Source of the DNA: Flavobacteriaceae bacterium
GTDB taxonomy: Bacteria > Bacteroidota > Bacteroidia > Flavobacteriales > Flavobacteriaceae
Assembly: GCA_002401215.1 (NCBI GenBank)
Contig: NVSL01000015.1
Coordinates: 24,430-29,781 of the forward strand
Direction: 5' to 3'
Length of the DNA stretch: 5,352 nucleotides
The translations under genes and the position numbers were made by a program. Of the stretch, positions 4,554 through 5,352 are shown piece after piece (the stretch's first letter is position 1; each line of letters begins with the position of its first letter). The notes beneath the pieces were generated by a model. That model had not been told where the DNA came from and made no database searches. It saw nothing but the letters and a program-made list of their open reading frames with translations.

Positions 4554-5351
4554 TTAACGTGTGAAAACCAATTCCGTTTCGGTAGATAAATTGCTATCGA
4601 AAGCGTAACCATCGGTATCGAAACCTTTTAGTTTTTCGACAGATTCAATGTTGTGATCTACAATATATCGCACCATCATACCACGTGCTTTCTTTGCAAA
4701 AAAACTGATAATTTTTAAATTCCCGTTTTTATAATCTTTAAAAATCGGAGTAATCACTGGCACTTTTAACAACTTCGGTTTTACCACTTTAAAGTATTCG
4801 TTAGATGCTAAATTGATAAAAATATCATCATCCTTCATCTCATCGTTTAAAGCATTGGTTACAGAATCTCCCCAAAATTGATAGAGGTTTTCTTTGCTGC
4901 CAACTTTTAATTTAGTGCCCATTTCTAAGCGATAAGGCTGCATTAAATCCAACGGTTTTAAGATACCATATTGCCCAGACAAGATGCGCAACTTCTCTTG
5001 CAATTGCCCTATCTTATCTTGCGGAAGCGTTGCAACATCCATCCCAATATACACATCTCCTTTAAAAGCATAGACCGCTTGTTTTGCATTTTCTAAATCA
5101 AAAGGCAAAGACCAATCTTGATTTCTATCATAATTTAACTGCCCTAAGTTTGGAGAAATACTCATCAATTTAGAAAGTACTTTGGCAGATTTCTTTTTTA
5201 AAACTGCAAACCACGATTTTGGATAAAATTCAAGGGCTCCACGAAATTCACTATCAATAATTTTTACAATATCAAAATCCACATCAAAAGAATCTATAAT
5301 TTCTTGTTTTGAGAGTTTGTGTGGCATGCCATCATCTGCCAAGTTTTTTTC
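4554..5351 (-). CDS. yaaA: YaaA-like peroxide stress protein with foreign N-terminal part; 5' end outside window
   Basis: The C-terminal ~210 residues are clearly YaaA (UPF0246/DUF328), a cytoplasmic protein that in E. coli is induced by OxyR and limits free iron and DNA damage during peroxide stress. Counting the TTG codon at 5342 as residue 1, family motifs are KLMSISPNLGQLN (58-70), AFKGDVYIG (92-100), LKPLDLMQPYRLEMGT (128-143), LYQFWGD (153-159), NLASNEYFK (177-185) and KIISFFAKKARG (210-221), ending GYAFDSNLSTETELVFTR. The usual YaaA N-terminus, with ISPAKTL and the following ~35 residues, is missing. In its place the frame reads upstream through unrelated sequence and is still open at the window edge, so the TTG is not a credible start. 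The foreign part resembles the end of a class I methyltransferase. Either this is a gene fusion caused by deletion, or an assembly error. Function of the YaaA part is doubtful without its N-terminus. Confidence 0.8.
   Translation of the reverse strand, partial: EKNLADDGMPHKLSKQEIIDSFDVDFDIVKIIDSEFRGALEFYPKSWFAVLKKKSAKVLSKLMSISPNLGQLNYDRNQDWSLPFDLENAKQAVYAFKGDVYIGMDVATLPQDKIGQLQEKLRILSGQYGILKPLDLMQPYRLEMGTKLKVGSKENLYQFWGDSVTNALNDEMKDDDIFINLASNEYFKVVKPKLLKVPVITPIFKDYKNGNLKIISFFAKKARGMMVRYIVDHNIESVEKLKGFDTDGYAFDSNLSTETELVFTR
5187..5351 (-). other. Upstream segment of the chimera: probable methyltransferase C-terminus
   Basis: About 55 codons before the YaaA homology read DDGMPHKLSKQEIIDSF, then DFDIVKIIDSEFRGALEFYP, then KSWFAVLKKK. 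The pattern of PH-x-x-S/K-x-E-E/I-I-x-x-F, a strand, an x-G-x-L-x-x-x-PK loop and a final WFAVLKKK strand resembles the last part of class I SAM-dependent methyltransferases as I remember them in flavobacteria, which often end in such a lysine run. The SAM-binding motifs would lie outside the window, so the assignment cannot be confirmed here. Confidence 0.5.
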
Positions 5352-5352
5352 A

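Noticed and set aside
5340..5342. TTG at 5342 as the start of the minus-strand gene
   Set aside because: The frame is open to the window edge and upstream codons (EKN) continue the same segment. A seven-A run, not a convincing ribosome binding site, precedes it.

Overview
The window looks like chromosomal DNA of a Bacteroidota bacterium, most likely a member of the Flavobacteriaceae. The evidence is low GC content, promoter-like elements of the Bacteroidota TTG...TAnnTTTG type ahead of trmD and the DUF2853 gene, a general lack of usable Shine-Dalgarno sequences, the GHYKG form of the TrmD motif, a DUF2853 gene, and short tandem repeats between genes. No RNA genes, CRISPR arrays, transposases or integrases are visible.

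Layout, left to right. (1) The 3' part of a GNAT acetyltransferase gene runs in from the left edge. Its stop codon lies inside the first unit of a 9-copy heptamer tandem repeat (462-524). (2) prmC (542-1480), the release-factor glutamine methyltransferase, is longer than usual. It seems to carry two in-frame insertions of repetitive DNA: a CAACCAA run, and a roughly 75-bp palindromic element that adds about 25 residues just before the NPPY motif. (3) A catalase gene, katA (1678-3156), is bracketed by a 13-bp inverted repeat (12/13). It is followed by a ~130-bp imperfect palindrome whose missing outer right arm is found at the 5' boundary of the unit. This is the geometry of an integron-type gene cassette (ORF plus attC-like site), although no integrase is present. 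(4) trmD (3341-4018) has a near-consensus promoter so close to its ATG that the mRNA is predicted to be leaderless or almost so. A possible weak terminator follows. (5) A small DUF2853 gene (4141-4491) has its own consensus promoter. (6) Converging on it from the right edge is a minus-strand gene (4554 to beyond 5351). Its last ~210 codons are the peroxide-stress protein YaaA, but its upstream part does not look like YaaA. It resembles the C-terminal end of a class I SAM-dependent methyltransferase, joined in frame at about 5187-5200.

Functional themes: methylation in translation (PrmC on release factors, TrmD on tRNA) and peroxide defence (KatA; YaaA, here possibly damaged). The genes do not form one operon. 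GNAT and prmC may be co-transcribed, while katA, trmD and the DUF2853 gene each have a promoter candidate. The points most worth checking are the katA cassette geometry, the methyltransferase-YaaA chimera and the palindromic element embedded in prmC.
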